This document shows, one piece after another, positions 49,284-60,948 of a stretch of 64,000 nt of DNA. Position 1 is the first letter of the stretch; each line of letters opens with the position of its first letter. Source of the DNA: Xenopus tropicalis. Lineage: Eukaryota; Chordata; Amphibia; Anura; Pipidae. Position numbers and translations under genes: made by a program. The stretch spans positions 60,481,378 through 60,545,377 of the forward strand of contig NC_030678.2 of NCBI RefSeq assembly GCF_000004195.4, written 5' to 3'. The notes beneath the pieces are model-generated. The model was given only the letters and a program-made list of their open reading frames with translations, did not search any database and had not been told where the DNA came from.

Positions 49284-49818
49284 CTGCTGTAACCTGCTTG
49301 GACCCAGACAACACCTTTGCCACTTGCTATCTCATGATATGATATCATATTAATGAATAGAACCATTCTGATTGACCTGTAGTACTTGAAATGTTTTGTC
49401 AAATATTTTTATAATCTTGATCAAACTTTCTTCTGCCACATATATTTCTTGTTTACAAACCACTGAAATGTGTCCAGTTTCCAAACGTACCGAAGCTTCA
49501 CATTAATCTAGACTGATGCAAAGATTTAGGCAGAAATGGTAAGAAGTACAAATGTACAGTGCAGACCTTATCTAATAATAACAGCAGCATGTTTTTGTAC
49601 ACTTGGATGGAGCCTCTGTGGGAGCTGTCATTTCCTTTGTTATTTTCCCATTATTAACTGAAAAATGAATATAAGGGGTAGAATTGTAAACTGTGTTGAG
49701 TTGTGACATGCATTTTTCATAGGTTTTTTTTTTCAATATGAAGTATTGCCCCATTTCTAAGTAATGAACTACAGCTGATATAACTTGACTTGGATCTCAG
49801 CACAAGTGGTTTTCATTC
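49284..49818. other. Non-coding DNA, no gene seen
   Basis: No exon or defined repeat. Confidence 0.5.
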
Positions 49819-49819
49819 C

Positions 49820-50394
49820 TAAAGGAAAACTTTACCCCTGAATATTGTTTTCGTAAAAATATAACATTTAAAACAGCCCATATGTAAAACACTGCTTCAT
49901 CTAATTAACTATTTTGATAAAATGTATTTTTCTAGGTGTATGTGCCATTGGATAAGCTGCGTCTTTTACTTTCATACTTCAACACAAAAGTCAATACAAA
50001 AACAAAATTCTAAGCAACTTTGCAATATACATTCATTAAAAATTTGCAATGTTTTCTGAGTTATTTGTATATATTACTGCTATTAAAAGCAGTGTCTGCC
50101 TGTCCTTTGCTATTCTCTGCCTTAGTGGCTTGAAACAATGTAACACAAGCCAGCAGATTGACAGACCTGTCTTGCTGGAGGAAACTGACCTTTGCAACAT
50201 TGTTAAAAAGTACCAACCAAGAATTCAGCAAATGCTACTTTCAATAGCAATTTAAAATAACCTTTAAAGCACTCGAAATTTTAAATAAATTCATGTTGGG
50301 AAGTTGCTTAGAATTATGTTTTCATTTATTAGGCAAAAAATTTTTTTGGGGGTTGACATGTCCTTTAATGTTGAAGGTATAGTTTTCCTTTAAG
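49820..50394. mobile_element. MITE with TAAAGGAAAACTTTACC termini, with a second element end inside
   Basis: Left TAAAGGAAAACTTTACCCCTGAA; right reverse-complements to TTAAAGGAAAACTATACC. Near the right end GGGGTTGACATGTCCTTTAA is the terminus of another TTAA-type family, so either two elements abut or one is nested. No coding capacity. Confidence 0.75.
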
Positions 50395-50416
50395 GTTTTC
50401 TAAATGGCAATCATGG

Positions 50417-50626
50417 TACAGGTATGGACACCATTAACCTGAAACCCATTATCCAGAAAGCTCTAAATTACGGGAAGGCTATCTCCCATCAACTCCTTTT
50501 TCTCTGTAATAATAAAACAGTACCTTGTACTTGATCCCAACTAAGATATAGGTTGAGGCAAAACGATCCTATTGGGTTTACTTAATGTTCAAATGATTAA
50601 TTTGGATAACAGGTCCTATACCTGTA
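50417..50626. mobile_element. Palindromic MITE copy with internal deletions
   Basis: TACAGGTATGGACACCATTAACC at the left and GGATAACAGGTCCTATACCTGTA at the right are the paired termini. Internal blocks AAAGCTCTAAATTACGGG, CTCTGTAATAATAAAACAGT and CGATCCTATTGGGTTTA are in family order; it is about 90 bp shorter than the 38644 copy. Confidence 0.88.
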
Positions 50627-53600
50627 TACAGGTTTCTGAGCTTAGGACTAGAAATGAGAACCTATAAAATATATCTTCTGGGTTGCTAAATGGTCTAATT
50701 GTGTATCACATGACTGCATACAAATAGATGCCCAACACCTTGGAACTGTTTGCTTTATAGGTTATTGAGCCTGCTAGGTCATGTTTTATGGTCATGATTT
50801 AGCAGCCTCGCTAATATATCTACACAGGATTGTACCACAGTTAAGAAGGGTTCAAACATTCTTCTACTAATATTACGGTAGTTGCTTTTAACAACACTTC
50901 AAAACATCTCATTAGCTGGCTATATAGCTAATTGTCCAAAGTTCACACACATACCATTCTTGAAGACTTGATATTCTAAAGTATATAGAAAGATATGGAA
51001 AGAAAAACACTAAAATCTGAGTAGGAATCCTCTTTTAAATATTTTTATTTTAGTTTAAAATATGTGCAGATATTAGTTGAGATAACTGTAAGCCAATTTG
51101 TTTGTTTAAAAAAACCTGTAATAAATTAAAACTGATCTAAGAAAAGCTAACTGAAGAACCTCAAGTTCAACGAGGTACCCCAGAATAAGTAAAACTGCTC
51201 ATACACAGCCGGATCTCCTTGTTTGGTGAGGTCATCAAATGTGCAGAACTAGGCCCCATTTGGCCACCAATGTGCAGGGCCAAATCAGTGAGGCTTATGC
51301 ATGCTTTGCCAATGCATTACTCAATGAGTTTCAAATCTGCCTGACAGATGTCTGGATGATTTTCAACCTGATCTCTTTTGGGGAGAGCCCATACATGTGT
51401 TTATAAGCTGCTTACTCAATATGAAGTGGCTGAAATCTGCCCATGTGTGGCCTGATTTATACAGTAACATGCATGGGTTATTATACTCTCTGGGGTGGCA
51501 TAATCTGGTTGCCTTATGCTTCAAGCCAAAGCCTGTTTTCTAAGGACCGTCTTTTGATATCTCTCTTGGTGCCAGTTCTTCCACTGTAGAGATTTTGTCA
51601 AATTTTTCCAACGGATTAGGCATTGCTTCCTCTGCAAGAGTGCCACTTAAGGTGCAATGCTTACCTCACCTTATAGCTAAAGGATCCCTAGATATTTGAC
51701 ATTGCTTTAATCAGTAATTCGGGCTGGTAGGTACAGTAAAAGATGCTTGGAACTCCACGACGACACATTTTCATTTAGTGAGAATGCAGTTTTGAAATCA
51801 ATAAATTTTCATATTTAAAAAGTTGCTTAATATGGCATTGTGCCTGGATCTTTTCCACTCTATGTTACTGATACTTGAAGGATTTTAGGTGTGAATATGT
51901 TGCAAAGATGTTGCAGATGCTTGTGTGGGACCACACATAAATGATCATAAAACTTACTCTGGAACAAAGGGATGAGAAGTCCTTTGAACTAGACACTGTA
52001 ATGCATGTTCCTGGAGCATGTACACTTTGGTACAGGTGGACTCCAGATGCAAATATGACTGCAGGGCTTCATGCAGTGCACCTTTACGTATGGATAGATC
52101 ACATTTTTGTAGTTTACAGTACACATAACTACTTTCTATAATTTGAATAATAAATGTGTAAAAATAATATCTACACCAATTATATATTATGAATAATAAT
52201 TCTTCGGACAAATATAAAATTTGCTATCCAACCAGCAATAATATAATCCATGTATCTGTTTATATAAAAACACTAATCACATTTTTCTTGTCCCTAAGGC
52301 ATGCTATCATCTCAGACAGCAAATTAATCAATGCCATGAACCATCCTCCATCTCTCCATTAAGGTCTACATGTAAACCATCATCCTCAGCTTGTTTAGTC
52401 TGAGGCTTAAGAGTTCCTTAAAGGGAAGTAATGATTTCTCTATGAAGGTAACATTTTTTTGTCAGGGAGGATATCATGGGGAGTTTGTGTGTGTCATTTC
52501 CGAGCAAGAGATGAGTGAATGATTGAGTGTTACATAGTTATAGATACAGATAAGTGTGAATAACCCTTACAGGTACAAGATGGCTGATCAGTGAAGGAGA
52601 GATAAGAAGAAGAGAATAACTTCTTGTATATATTAAGCATTCCTTAATGGGTGTTGTGCAGTGCACATGATTTCATTTTATTTTCCCTAAAGAGATACTC
52701 TATCCAAAATAACAACAAAAATATATAATTTTTTACAGATTGTTTCATGAAGGGATGCTGATACATATGGTAAAGTCACCAACGGGGGGGGTGTGATTTG
52801 TTTTCTTTAGTGGTCCAGTTCTTACCTCAATGTTTTTTCATGTGCATATGTGTGATTATTAACACTGCTTTTGATTCACAAAAATGATTTACATAGGTAC
52901 TTGGTATGAACCACTAAAACTTTAAAAACTTAAAGTTAAGTATTATTCTCCTAGATTTAGGGTATAAGGGAGATGTCAATAAACAATGGGTTAATCAACT
53001 TTACATTTATAGAGGGTTTTCGTGAGCATAGTGAAGCAACTTTATTTGTGGATAAAGGCATATATTTAGCAAATGTTGTGTAGGACCTCCCTCTGATACT
53101 ATGGGGTCACATAAATATCTTTATGCACTTACCTAAAATATCTTCATACCATTTATATGGAATAATAACTCTTCTGGAATGGTTTGGGGAAAACTGTGGG
53201 TGTGATTTGATAGCAGAGGCTTGGTATATACAAATCTCTGCTATTATTAGTTGTCAGTACAACTTTAGTATATACATTGAGGATTCGACCTGGAGCCCCA
53301 AAATATTAGGTTCATATGTAATAAAAGACACGTACGTTTGCCCAGTAGTTGTAATCCTTAGCAACTAATAAGATGTTTGCTTTTAAACAGACAACTATAA
53401 TATGCATTCTTCTGATTGATTCCTAAAGGTTATTACACCTGTGCAATATTGGTGTCTTCTCCAGACGTCCGACATGGGCCAATTCCTAAAACACAACTCA
53501 GACACCTCCAGGATTTAATATTGTGGCCCCATCAGGGTATTAAATATATGTGACTGCATCTAGGCCCAGCCACCCATGGGTAAGGTAGCAGTACGAGTGC

Positions 53601-53699
53601 GCAATAAACAAGCATGTGCTGAGTTCCGGGAGGGGGTGTGCCGATGGAGCATTTGCACTGGGGCCTATAGGTGTCTAATTACACCTTTTCAAGTCTTCA
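50627..53699. other. Non-coding DNA, no gene seen
   Basis: No exon. Around 51200-51450 words such as CAAATCAGTGAGGCTTATGCATG and ACATGTGTTTATAAGCTGC suggest a decayed repeat of the GGTGGCCATA class. A run of seven Gs or more is at 52784-52791. Confidence 0.45.
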
Positions 53700-54340
53700 A
53701 AGTCTTGTTTTCCACTCTGAATCCACAACTCCAATATCCCAACTACATCAAAACAGTTTTCAAGATTATATCAAACTCTGTTGGCCACTGGTCCCAGGCA
53801 ATTTGATGGCAAGAAATCCATGACCAAGAATTATCTCAAGAGGACTGGGAGAAAGCTACCTTTCCTGACTTCCTTAGGCTCATCCAATGCAAAAGTATGA
53901 GTTATATATAACTCTAGCAAGGCTTCATTCCATGGGAAAAAAAGAAATGATTAAATACTTTTTCCATGTGCTTTTGGCCTTCCTCCTAATAACCACACAC
54001 TAGTCTGACATTACATATTTTCTGGCTGATAACCTAGGAGTTCTTTTAGTTCTTTCACCAATAACTTCTATACTGGGTTTCCTGGGTCAAATTACCCTAC
54101 AAGGCCTGCGAGAATCAATTTTTTTTCTCTGCTATTTTATGTTAAGTAAAATATTGCTATGCATATGATGGGGCTTTCCCCATCCACTATGGACATCTGG
54201 TCTCCATGGCTAAAAGAAGAGATGTAGCCTTAATTTCCATTTCCCTCTTTAAGTAACCTTATTCTATGTCCTGGGGTAGAATAAAAGACTTTGTACAGAA
54301 CAAATTGATAAAACCTTAATACAACTGCCACTTTTTCCCT
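53700..54340 (+). pseudogene. L1-type ORF2 C-terminal relic
   Basis: In + strand frames with stops, the order resembles the C-terminal part of L1-clade ORF2: QELSQEDWEKATF (usual 'xxISxxEWxxIF') near 53830-53870, then MSYI where the usual relic has 'YKxLxRWYxTP', then a frame near 54110-54220 giving LCYFMLSKILLCI followed by GFPHPLWTSGLHG (usual 'LLFYARKxIxxxWKSxxPPSxxxWL'). No RT box is present. Support is from order and spacing, not from any single strong motif, so I am only moderately sure. Confidence 0.5.
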
Positions 54341-54911
54341 TAAGCAGGGAATTCATATCAAAAAAGTTTTCCCACCAAAGCCCTCAGTGAATGTTTAAGA
54401 CTGATGATTGTTTAAAAAGAGTGGCGATGACATGTTACATTTAATGTCTTCCGTTCACAGTAAACACTTCTGGCTTGTGAAATATGTAAACCCAGAGTGT
54501 TGTTGTGAAAAGTCTTCATGCAGTGGGCTTAGTGTGAGCAAACAAACTCCTATCCCCTGTCTCTTTTTCCCAATGTGACTCTTCTTTTGTCAGGACTGAT
54601 AACCCTTGCAGGGGACAGCACAGAGGCAGAGAAACTGATGGCAGACAAAGACCATTTGGTTGACACAATGGTTTATACATGTACTGGCTAGAAGCACTAT
54701 GTTCTTAGTGAAAATATAATCTGAATCCCTTCTCAAAAATAAAATGCAATATAATTTATTCAAATCATTTAGGTTTTTTTCTAATTGTCTAATAATTATG
54801 TTTGGGCAGTGTTATCATCCTCTTAGCTGACAGTGGTATATTCAACAGTCATAAAGATAGGATCATTATTTATTCAAATACTTGTACATTTGTACAATAT
54901 GTCTGTTTTTG
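54341..54911. other. Non-coding DNA, no gene seen
   Basis: No exon, RNA gene or element recognised. Confidence 0.5.
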
Positions 54912-55010
54912 TACAGGTATGTGATTCATTATCCAGAAACCCATTCTCTGTAATAATTAAACAGTACCGTGTACTTGATCCAAGCTAAGATAGAATAAAT
55001 CCTTAGTTAA
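54912..55010. mobile_element. Fragment of the TACAGGTATG palindromic MITE
   Basis: TACAGGTATGTGATTCATTATCCAGAAACCC joins directly to CTCTGTAATAATTAAACAGTACCGTG and CTTGATCCAAGCTAAGATAG, so about 60 bp of the family's interior is deleted. It abuts the CR1 fragment that follows. Confidence 0.75.
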
Positions 55011-55012
55011 GC

Positions 55013-55453
55013 TGAGTTTAAAAAAGACCAAAGTCTGTCAAGTTTAACCCTTCCATGCACATATAAAGACTTATACCGACCTATCTAAATACGCATATAT
55101 ATAAACTATATATCCATATCAATACTAATTGTAGATTTTAGTATCACAAAATCCTTGAATATTATGCTTGTTCAAGAAATCATCCAAGCCCCTCTTAAAG
55201 ACATTAACAGAATCTGCCATTACCACATCTCTAGGAAGGGCATTCCACAACCTCACTGCCCTCACCGTGAAAAACCACCTACGCTGGTTCAAATGGAAGC
55301 TCCGATCCTCTGATCTAAAGGGGTGACCTCTGGTGCCCTGATTATTACCCTCTAATGTACTTGTACAGAGTGATCTTGTCCCCCTAGCAAGCGTCTTTAT
55401 TCCAGGGGAAACAACCTTGACAGTCTAATCTCATAGTTTAAATCTTCCATTCT
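55013..55453 (-). mobile_element. 5'-truncated CR1 copy, 3' end only
   Basis: Same family as 9375-13320. TTAAAAAAGACCAAAGTCTGTCAAGTTTAACCC matches the 3' UTR; CATTAACAGAATCTGCCATT, TAGGAAGGGCATTCCACAAC and CTCACCGTGAAAAACCACCT match the RT C-terminal codons. A deletion removes about 45 bp near 55349 relative to the long copy. It covers only the last ~440 bp, the usual outcome of incomplete reverse transcription. The octamer tail is not preserved. Confidence 0.93.
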
Positions 55454-55538
55454 TCCATCTATATCGTCACTTTAGGCTTTGCTTGTTGTATTTTTCTCAC
55501 TTTGAAATAGGTTAGATTGCTAGCCAAAACATTAGTCC

Positions 55539-55767
55539 ACTTTTGCATAAAAACATTTGTTTGCAGTTCCAGTTTAATATTCAACCTTGATACTGCACCC
55601 AGGTAACAAGTTTTCATTTGATTTGTGCTTGCTGATCCAAGATTATTATATATATATATAAATTTGGATCAGCAAGCACTTACATCAAATGAAAACTTGT
55701 TACCTGGGTGCAGTTTCAAGGTTGGATATTAATCTGGAACTGCAAACAAATGTTTTTACGCAAAAGT
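55539..55767. repeat. 229-bp near-perfect hairpin with (TA)n loop
   Basis: The left arm (55539-55640, from ACTTTTGCATAAAAACATTT to TGCTTGCTGATCCAA) and right arm (55664-55767) are reverse complements with only a handful of mismatches over about 102 bp. The loop is GATTATTATATATATATATAAAT. High arm identity points to a recent origin or a palindromic MITE. No family is recognised. Confidence 0.95.
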
Positions 55768-58419
55768 ATATACACTACATGATTTGGCAATAATAATTGC
55801 CTGAATCTGACCATGTACTTTAGTATAGAGGTTTATACTAAACTTTCTGCATGTGCACCATGCATTTGCAGGGAATATTGCTGCTAATTATGGCTGATAA
55901 GATATCAGCATTGAGAAGCAGAGCTGTGCCCTTCTGTACTCTGTGACCCACACTACATCTGGTAATGGTCATTTAAAAGACAGCATTGACTGTGGAAGTT
56001 GTGGATTACGGCTCTGTAACTCACTGAATTCCTATCAACAGATATTGGTTGTTGGCAAGAGCTGCAGTTAAACAACAGCCAAAGTGCCACAGAGCAAACA
56101 CCGCTGATTTATGCCACCCTCAATATAACCTTCTATTAAAGTGAAGTATGCTTAGAAAGTTATCTACCCCAGGGCAGATATGATTTGATAATGTCACCTT
56201 GATGCCACAGTTTATCTTGATTGCCAAACGACCTCCTTTAACTATGTTATGCCATTTGAATATATATCCTGTGCTATTTCATTCAAGATGAGTTGAAGGT
56301 TAATTACAAAGTGCCATGTGCTTCCAATAATACTTATAAGAGATTAACTGTAGAAGCTTGCCAAATGCTAAAGATCCATGGCAAGAAAAGTTCCCTTGAT
56401 GCAGAGAACGGTAAAATGATCACACTGTAAAATATAGCATATACAGAGCCGTCTTCACTAGACTATCAGAACAGAAACTTTCCACATTAAAATGCTGTAT
56501 ATTAGTTCTGCCCCCTATATCACAAGTCAGAAAGATTTCTGAAGCTCCCATGAGATATTTACAAAACTGACATCTCAGCGCCTTAAAGCAAAAGCAATAC
56601 TTAAAACAAAAATGAATGCATAGATTTAGTTACATTTAGAGAGATTTCACAGTCACTGTCATTAGCAAGAGATAAAGGTTTATTAGTAGGAAGATTAGTG
56701 CTCACTGTGGCTCTACCCTCTCCTACACTGAATTGCCGCATTTTGCTCCTCGCTTCTCCGGAGTTTCTTGGCTGGTATAGTTGTCCTTACCTTAGGTCCG
56801 ATTTATTAATGGGGGCATTTCAAAAAGAAGATAAGAGTAGATCAGGGCGCAGTGCCATCTTATTTGAATGATTTTTTCCAATTTGGTCTGATATTTCTTT
56901 CAAGAGTCTGCTCAAATAGAAACTAATGGGTCTGGCCAGTTAAACTCTGTACTTAGTTTAGAGGTGGTCCCTGAACAAACTTCATACTTAGTATGAATTA
57001 ACTGGCACCCGTACATCATGTTGCAAATGTAAAAAAGACAAAAATCAGTTACCTCTGCATCTCCTTAACATGCCACAAATATACCATAAGTCTGATTGTA
57101 TGCACTTGAGATGTAGTTGTGCATATAATTTATTAAACATATTAATAGATATGGGTCATAAACAAGCTTCACCTTTCTTGCTGCACTTGTCATCAGGAAT
57201 AGCACAAGCCCTATTAAGTGAACTCATGTTGATTAAGGGGGTACATTTTCAAAACTTAATTTAATCTCAATGTGATTATGTTACAAAGTTTTTCCTGTGA
57301 CTTAACTTTCTGTTTTTCCAATTCAAGTTACCAGTCTAAGGAAACAAAATAATATTGGAAAAAAATAAAAGTAGAATTTTTTTTCCGCATGAAAATGTAT
57401 TCTTTGCATCTAAATTAGCAAGAATTAAACTAAAATGGTTGATTTTAAATAAACCTTAAGGAAATGGAAAAGAAGAATAAGGTACAAATAAAACAAAAAA
57501 TGGAACAATGTCAATCAGGTTAATAGTAACAATGTTCCCCAAGTACAGTTGTTTTAACCTTGCTTTTCTCCCAGTGTACAAAATCCCAGTGAAAGAGTTA
57601 ATTCACTAGTAATATATGATACTTCTCTTCAAACTCATGTGAAATATGGCTACCTGCTAGTAAAGGGTGGCTTAGAGACTCTCACATAACACAAAGTCTA
57701 CTGACCTGGTGTGTACTTGGCTTACTGTGTAGTTAGCAGCTGTTTTAAATTTATAAACCGTGGTAGGTAAGGCCCTTGTGAGTGCACCCAATCAATCATT
57801 TGTGTTTTGTGAAAAGAAATCAGAAGGGTAAAAGTATGGATAATAAGCAGGTCCCTTCTACGTGAAAAATATCTCAGCTTTGATTAACGTCCACCATTCT
57901 AATGAAATCTATTTTTTGCCAAGTTTCTCAATCCCTTAGCTCTCTATGGAAGCAATGTTATGTCATTCTGTGGTGCATGTGTTATGTGTTAGAGTAGTGT
58001 TTATTATTACCAGCCAGAAAATGCTTTTCTGCTCCCTTTAAACTATAACTTCTCCCATCCACTACCAGTCTGATAAAAAAGATGCAATCTGTGGGTTAAC
58101 AGGTGCTTACTCCTGGTTTAGAAGTGGTAACACATGACACATGAGTAAAGTAAAGGGCCTAGTAGATTTTTCTTCATGACACATCTGAAGAGCTATGTCA
58201 TATGAATGGTGCCTCTATTTATTAGTTGCCAGATTTTTCATTCATATTTTCTAGATTTTTTTCATTTGATGAATTTCAAAAATTAGAACTTTAGTTTAGA
58301 AGAAGAATTTAAGTTTACAACTCTTGTCACGACTTTATCACAGCACAGCAATAACTTAATACATTTGCTATTATCAAGTCAAGATGCTGTTTTATTATTA
58401 CAGAAAAAAAAGTTCCAAA
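55768..58419. other. Non-coding DNA of higher complexity, no gene seen
   Basis: No exon. 55900-56420 is notably free of recognisable repeats and low-complexity tracts. 58375-58430 holds a scrap of the TACAGGTA MITE family (GTTTTATTATTACAGAAAAAA). Confidence 0.45.
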
Positions 58420-58690
58420 CAGTTTTCTGTCTACTGTGCTCAGGTTCAGCACCTCATTGATCAGATGGACTGCTGAGTGCAACAGGATATGACACAGCTG
58501 TCTTGGTACATATTGGTACCAAGGACAAAGTCAAAGGTAGCTGGAGTTGAGTTGAGTTCATTGATCTGTGACCTAAGCCAAAGGAAATATTAGGAATGCA
58601 GATAGAACTTAATGTATAGCTAAAGTCTTGAAGCAGGAATTCAATGATCAGATCATAATTGGGGACTATGCAGGCCTGCAGAAATTGTAA
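58420..58690 (+). pseudogene. Relic of a CR1-type LINE ORF1 (SGNH esterase block)
   Basis: A + strand frame reads TAVLVHIGTKDKVKGSWS, aligned to PAVLVHIGTNDKMNGRWG of the ORF1 at 12497-13291. Before it, CSGSAPH aligns with LPGARVRH. After stops, IELNV then LKS match RELNAWLKSW in order and spacing. Stops and indels are frequent and the Ser block is not visible, so this is an old, separate copy, probably of a different subfamily because the GYDTAVLV text differs. Confidence 0.72.
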
Positions 58691-59850
58691 TTTTTGGGAA
58701 GCACCACAGTTGTAGGTTTTAATGTTTTAAAGTGAATTACGCCATAACAAAGTGCTACAATTTGCATAATACATATGTTGTTCTCTAGTATTAAAGGCTG
58801 TGGAATACCTAGATGTTATAGAATAATTATGGTTTGCTTGCTTGATTAATATATGATACGTGTACATTCAGCTTTACCTGTCAGCTCATTCACAGTGTTT
58901 TGTGTTAAAATAGATCTGGACAAAAAGTGTGTGAATAACATCTGTTGGGAAAATTCCAGTTGCTCTTACATAAAACAGTGGTCTTTCTTTTGGCCAGTGG
59001 TTCAAATCAATTCCAGATCTTTCCAGGCTGAGTCATTAGCATCCTATTTAGTTGAAGCTCTGTTGGATTGCTAATTGATAGTCTCGGTCTTACAGTGCTG
59101 AATGTAGCTTTTTTTCAGAGCCTCTGGAGCAAGAGCCAAACTAGATGAAGAATATATCTCTTTGCAGATCCATTAATATAAACTCTGATATTCAAACAAC
59201 CACAAAGTAAAATACAATCAATTATATAGACTTCCACCATCAGTTATAATGACCTTAAGCGCAGTTCAGAAGGAATAAATGTTTTACTTGCTAATTTTCT
59301 CCTTTTAGAACTAATAACTAAACATACAACTCTATAGGCACACATCTGCTTCCTACTTATTAATCTCTGAATTCTCTGAGAAATGCCTCTCCCTCAAATG
59401 CTCTCCATCCCTCTGCCCTTTATTAGATTCCAACATTTAAAAGACATTGATATTGAAAAATGAGTTGCTCCTTGAAGTAAGGGGAAGGATTAATCATTAA
59501 TAGTTTGAAGTAAGAAATAACCTTAAAAACCCAATGCTGCATACATGAAATTTAAATGCATAATCTCTCTCAGTACAGGTAATCAGTATTTAAATCAGCA
59601 TTGTCATTAAAGTAAATGTGTTTTATTATACCGTAGTTCTGGAAAACATTTCTTTCCTTTAAATATTAAAAAAAAGCTTTCTGTTCTTGAAGAGAGGTTT
59701 ATTTTTTTTTGCTTAAAGACTGTTGAAAGACTGTCTATAAATACTTTCTACCAAAACTGCGGCAGTCTTAACTTGCTTTTTGGCTGAAATTCTGCCAAGA
59801 TCAGAGAACTTGTCTCAAAAGACCGAAAACAGCATTAAAGTGAGAATAAT
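58691..59850. other. Non-coding DNA, no gene seen
   Basis: No exon or defined element. The 73-codon frame at 58853-59074 has no recognisable domain. Confidence 0.5.
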
Positions 59851-59932
59851 TACCCCTTATCTGAAAGGCTAGGTTATATTCCAAAACTATTTCCTTATAA
59901 CAGGTTTCCGGCTAATGGATCCCATACCGGTA
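59851..59932. mobile_element. Small fragment of the TACAGGTA MITE family
   Basis: ACCCCTTATCTGAAAGGCT joined to TAACAGGTTTCCGGCTAATGGATCCCATACCGGTA; the last piece is the family's right terminus. Confidence 0.65.
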
Positions 59933-60149
59933 GTAGTAACAGAAACATATGCAACACGATTATCATTACACTTCTTTTCAAAAGATACTGGAGACAGTCT
60001 TCTCTGCTTTACAAAGAAATATGATGTTGTCCTAATAGTAATGCTTATCCTCTCTTCAATTTAATTGGCACTTTACATAGCTATTTTAGCCTTTTAAGGT
60101 TTTTTCCTTTTAGAATGGCAAAAAATGTTGACCAGCTTATCTATTTGCA

Positions 60150-60240
60150 TGTCCCGCTGGGGAACACTCCATTTCCGTGGGGGTCGAAACCTGTCATTGT
60201 TTCATTAAAAAAAATGTATAATACAGTGTCCTGCTTCTAT
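60150..60240. repeat. Interspersed repeat fragment with GGGTCGAAACC word
   Basis: CCGCTGGGGAACACTCCATT, then GGGGGTCGAAACCTGTCATTG and TTTCATTAAAAAAAATGTATAATACAGTG resembles the transposon end near 20210-20275 (CGAAACGTTG followed by TTTTCATTAAAGAAA). The family is not named. Confidence 0.5.
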
Positions 60241-60410
60241 GTATTTTCCTGCTTTTAAAAAAAATCAAAAAAGAGAGAAAGCTGTTGTTGAGAGCTATGC
60301 CATGCTTATTTCCTTGTTATTTTGCTTGGTTACCTCTAATTGGGGTAAGGTACGACAACACTTTTATAGCTTTTTCATTTGTATTTTACTTAACGTGCCA
60401 ATCAAAACAC

Positions 60411-60948
60411 TAGGGGGCTGATTTACTAAGACACGAATTCGAATCCGAATTGGAAAAATTCAGATTGGAAAACGAACATTTTGCGACTTTTTCGTATTTT
60501 TTGCGATTTTTTCGGCGTCTTTACGACTTTTCGGAAATTATCGCGACTTTTTCGTTACCAATACGATTTGCGCGAAAAAACGCGAGTTTTTCATAGCCAT
60601 TACGACTTGCGCGAAAAAACACGAGTTTTTCGTAGCCATTGCGAAAGTTGCGCAAAATCTGTCGATTTTTTCGTAGCGTTAAAACTTGCGCGAAAACTCG
60701 CGCCTTTTTCGTAGCGTTAAAACTTAAAAGGCGCGACGTTTCGCGCAAGTTTTAACGCTACGAAAAAATCGCCCGATTTTGCGCAACTTGCGAAATGGCT
60801 ACGAAAAACTCGCGCTTTTTCGCAAAAATCGCATTGGTAACGAAAAAGTTGCGATAATTTCCGAAAAAATCGCAAAATACCGATCATTACGAAAAAAACG
60901 CAATTGGACGCATTCGGCCCGTTCGTGGGTTAGTAAATGTGCCCCTAG
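60411..60948. mobile_element. 532-bp CpG-rich palindromic element, TAG target duplication
   Basis: The element 60414-60945 begins GGGGCTGATTTACTAAGACACG and ends GGGTTAGTAAATGTGCCCC; TAG lies directly on each side (60411-60413 and 60946-60948). The left half carries four to five imperfect ~40-bp repeats of the type TACGACTTGCGCGAAAAAAC followed by ACGAGTTTTTCGTAGCCATT. The right half carries reverse-complement copies (GCGCAAGTTTTAACGCTACG and CGAAATGGCTACGAAAAACT), so the whole folds on itself around 60725-60735. It is very rich in CG dinucleotides. It belongs with the 40239-40553 element and is probably a Harbinger/PIF-like MITE enlarged by internal repeat expansion. Confidence 0.85.
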
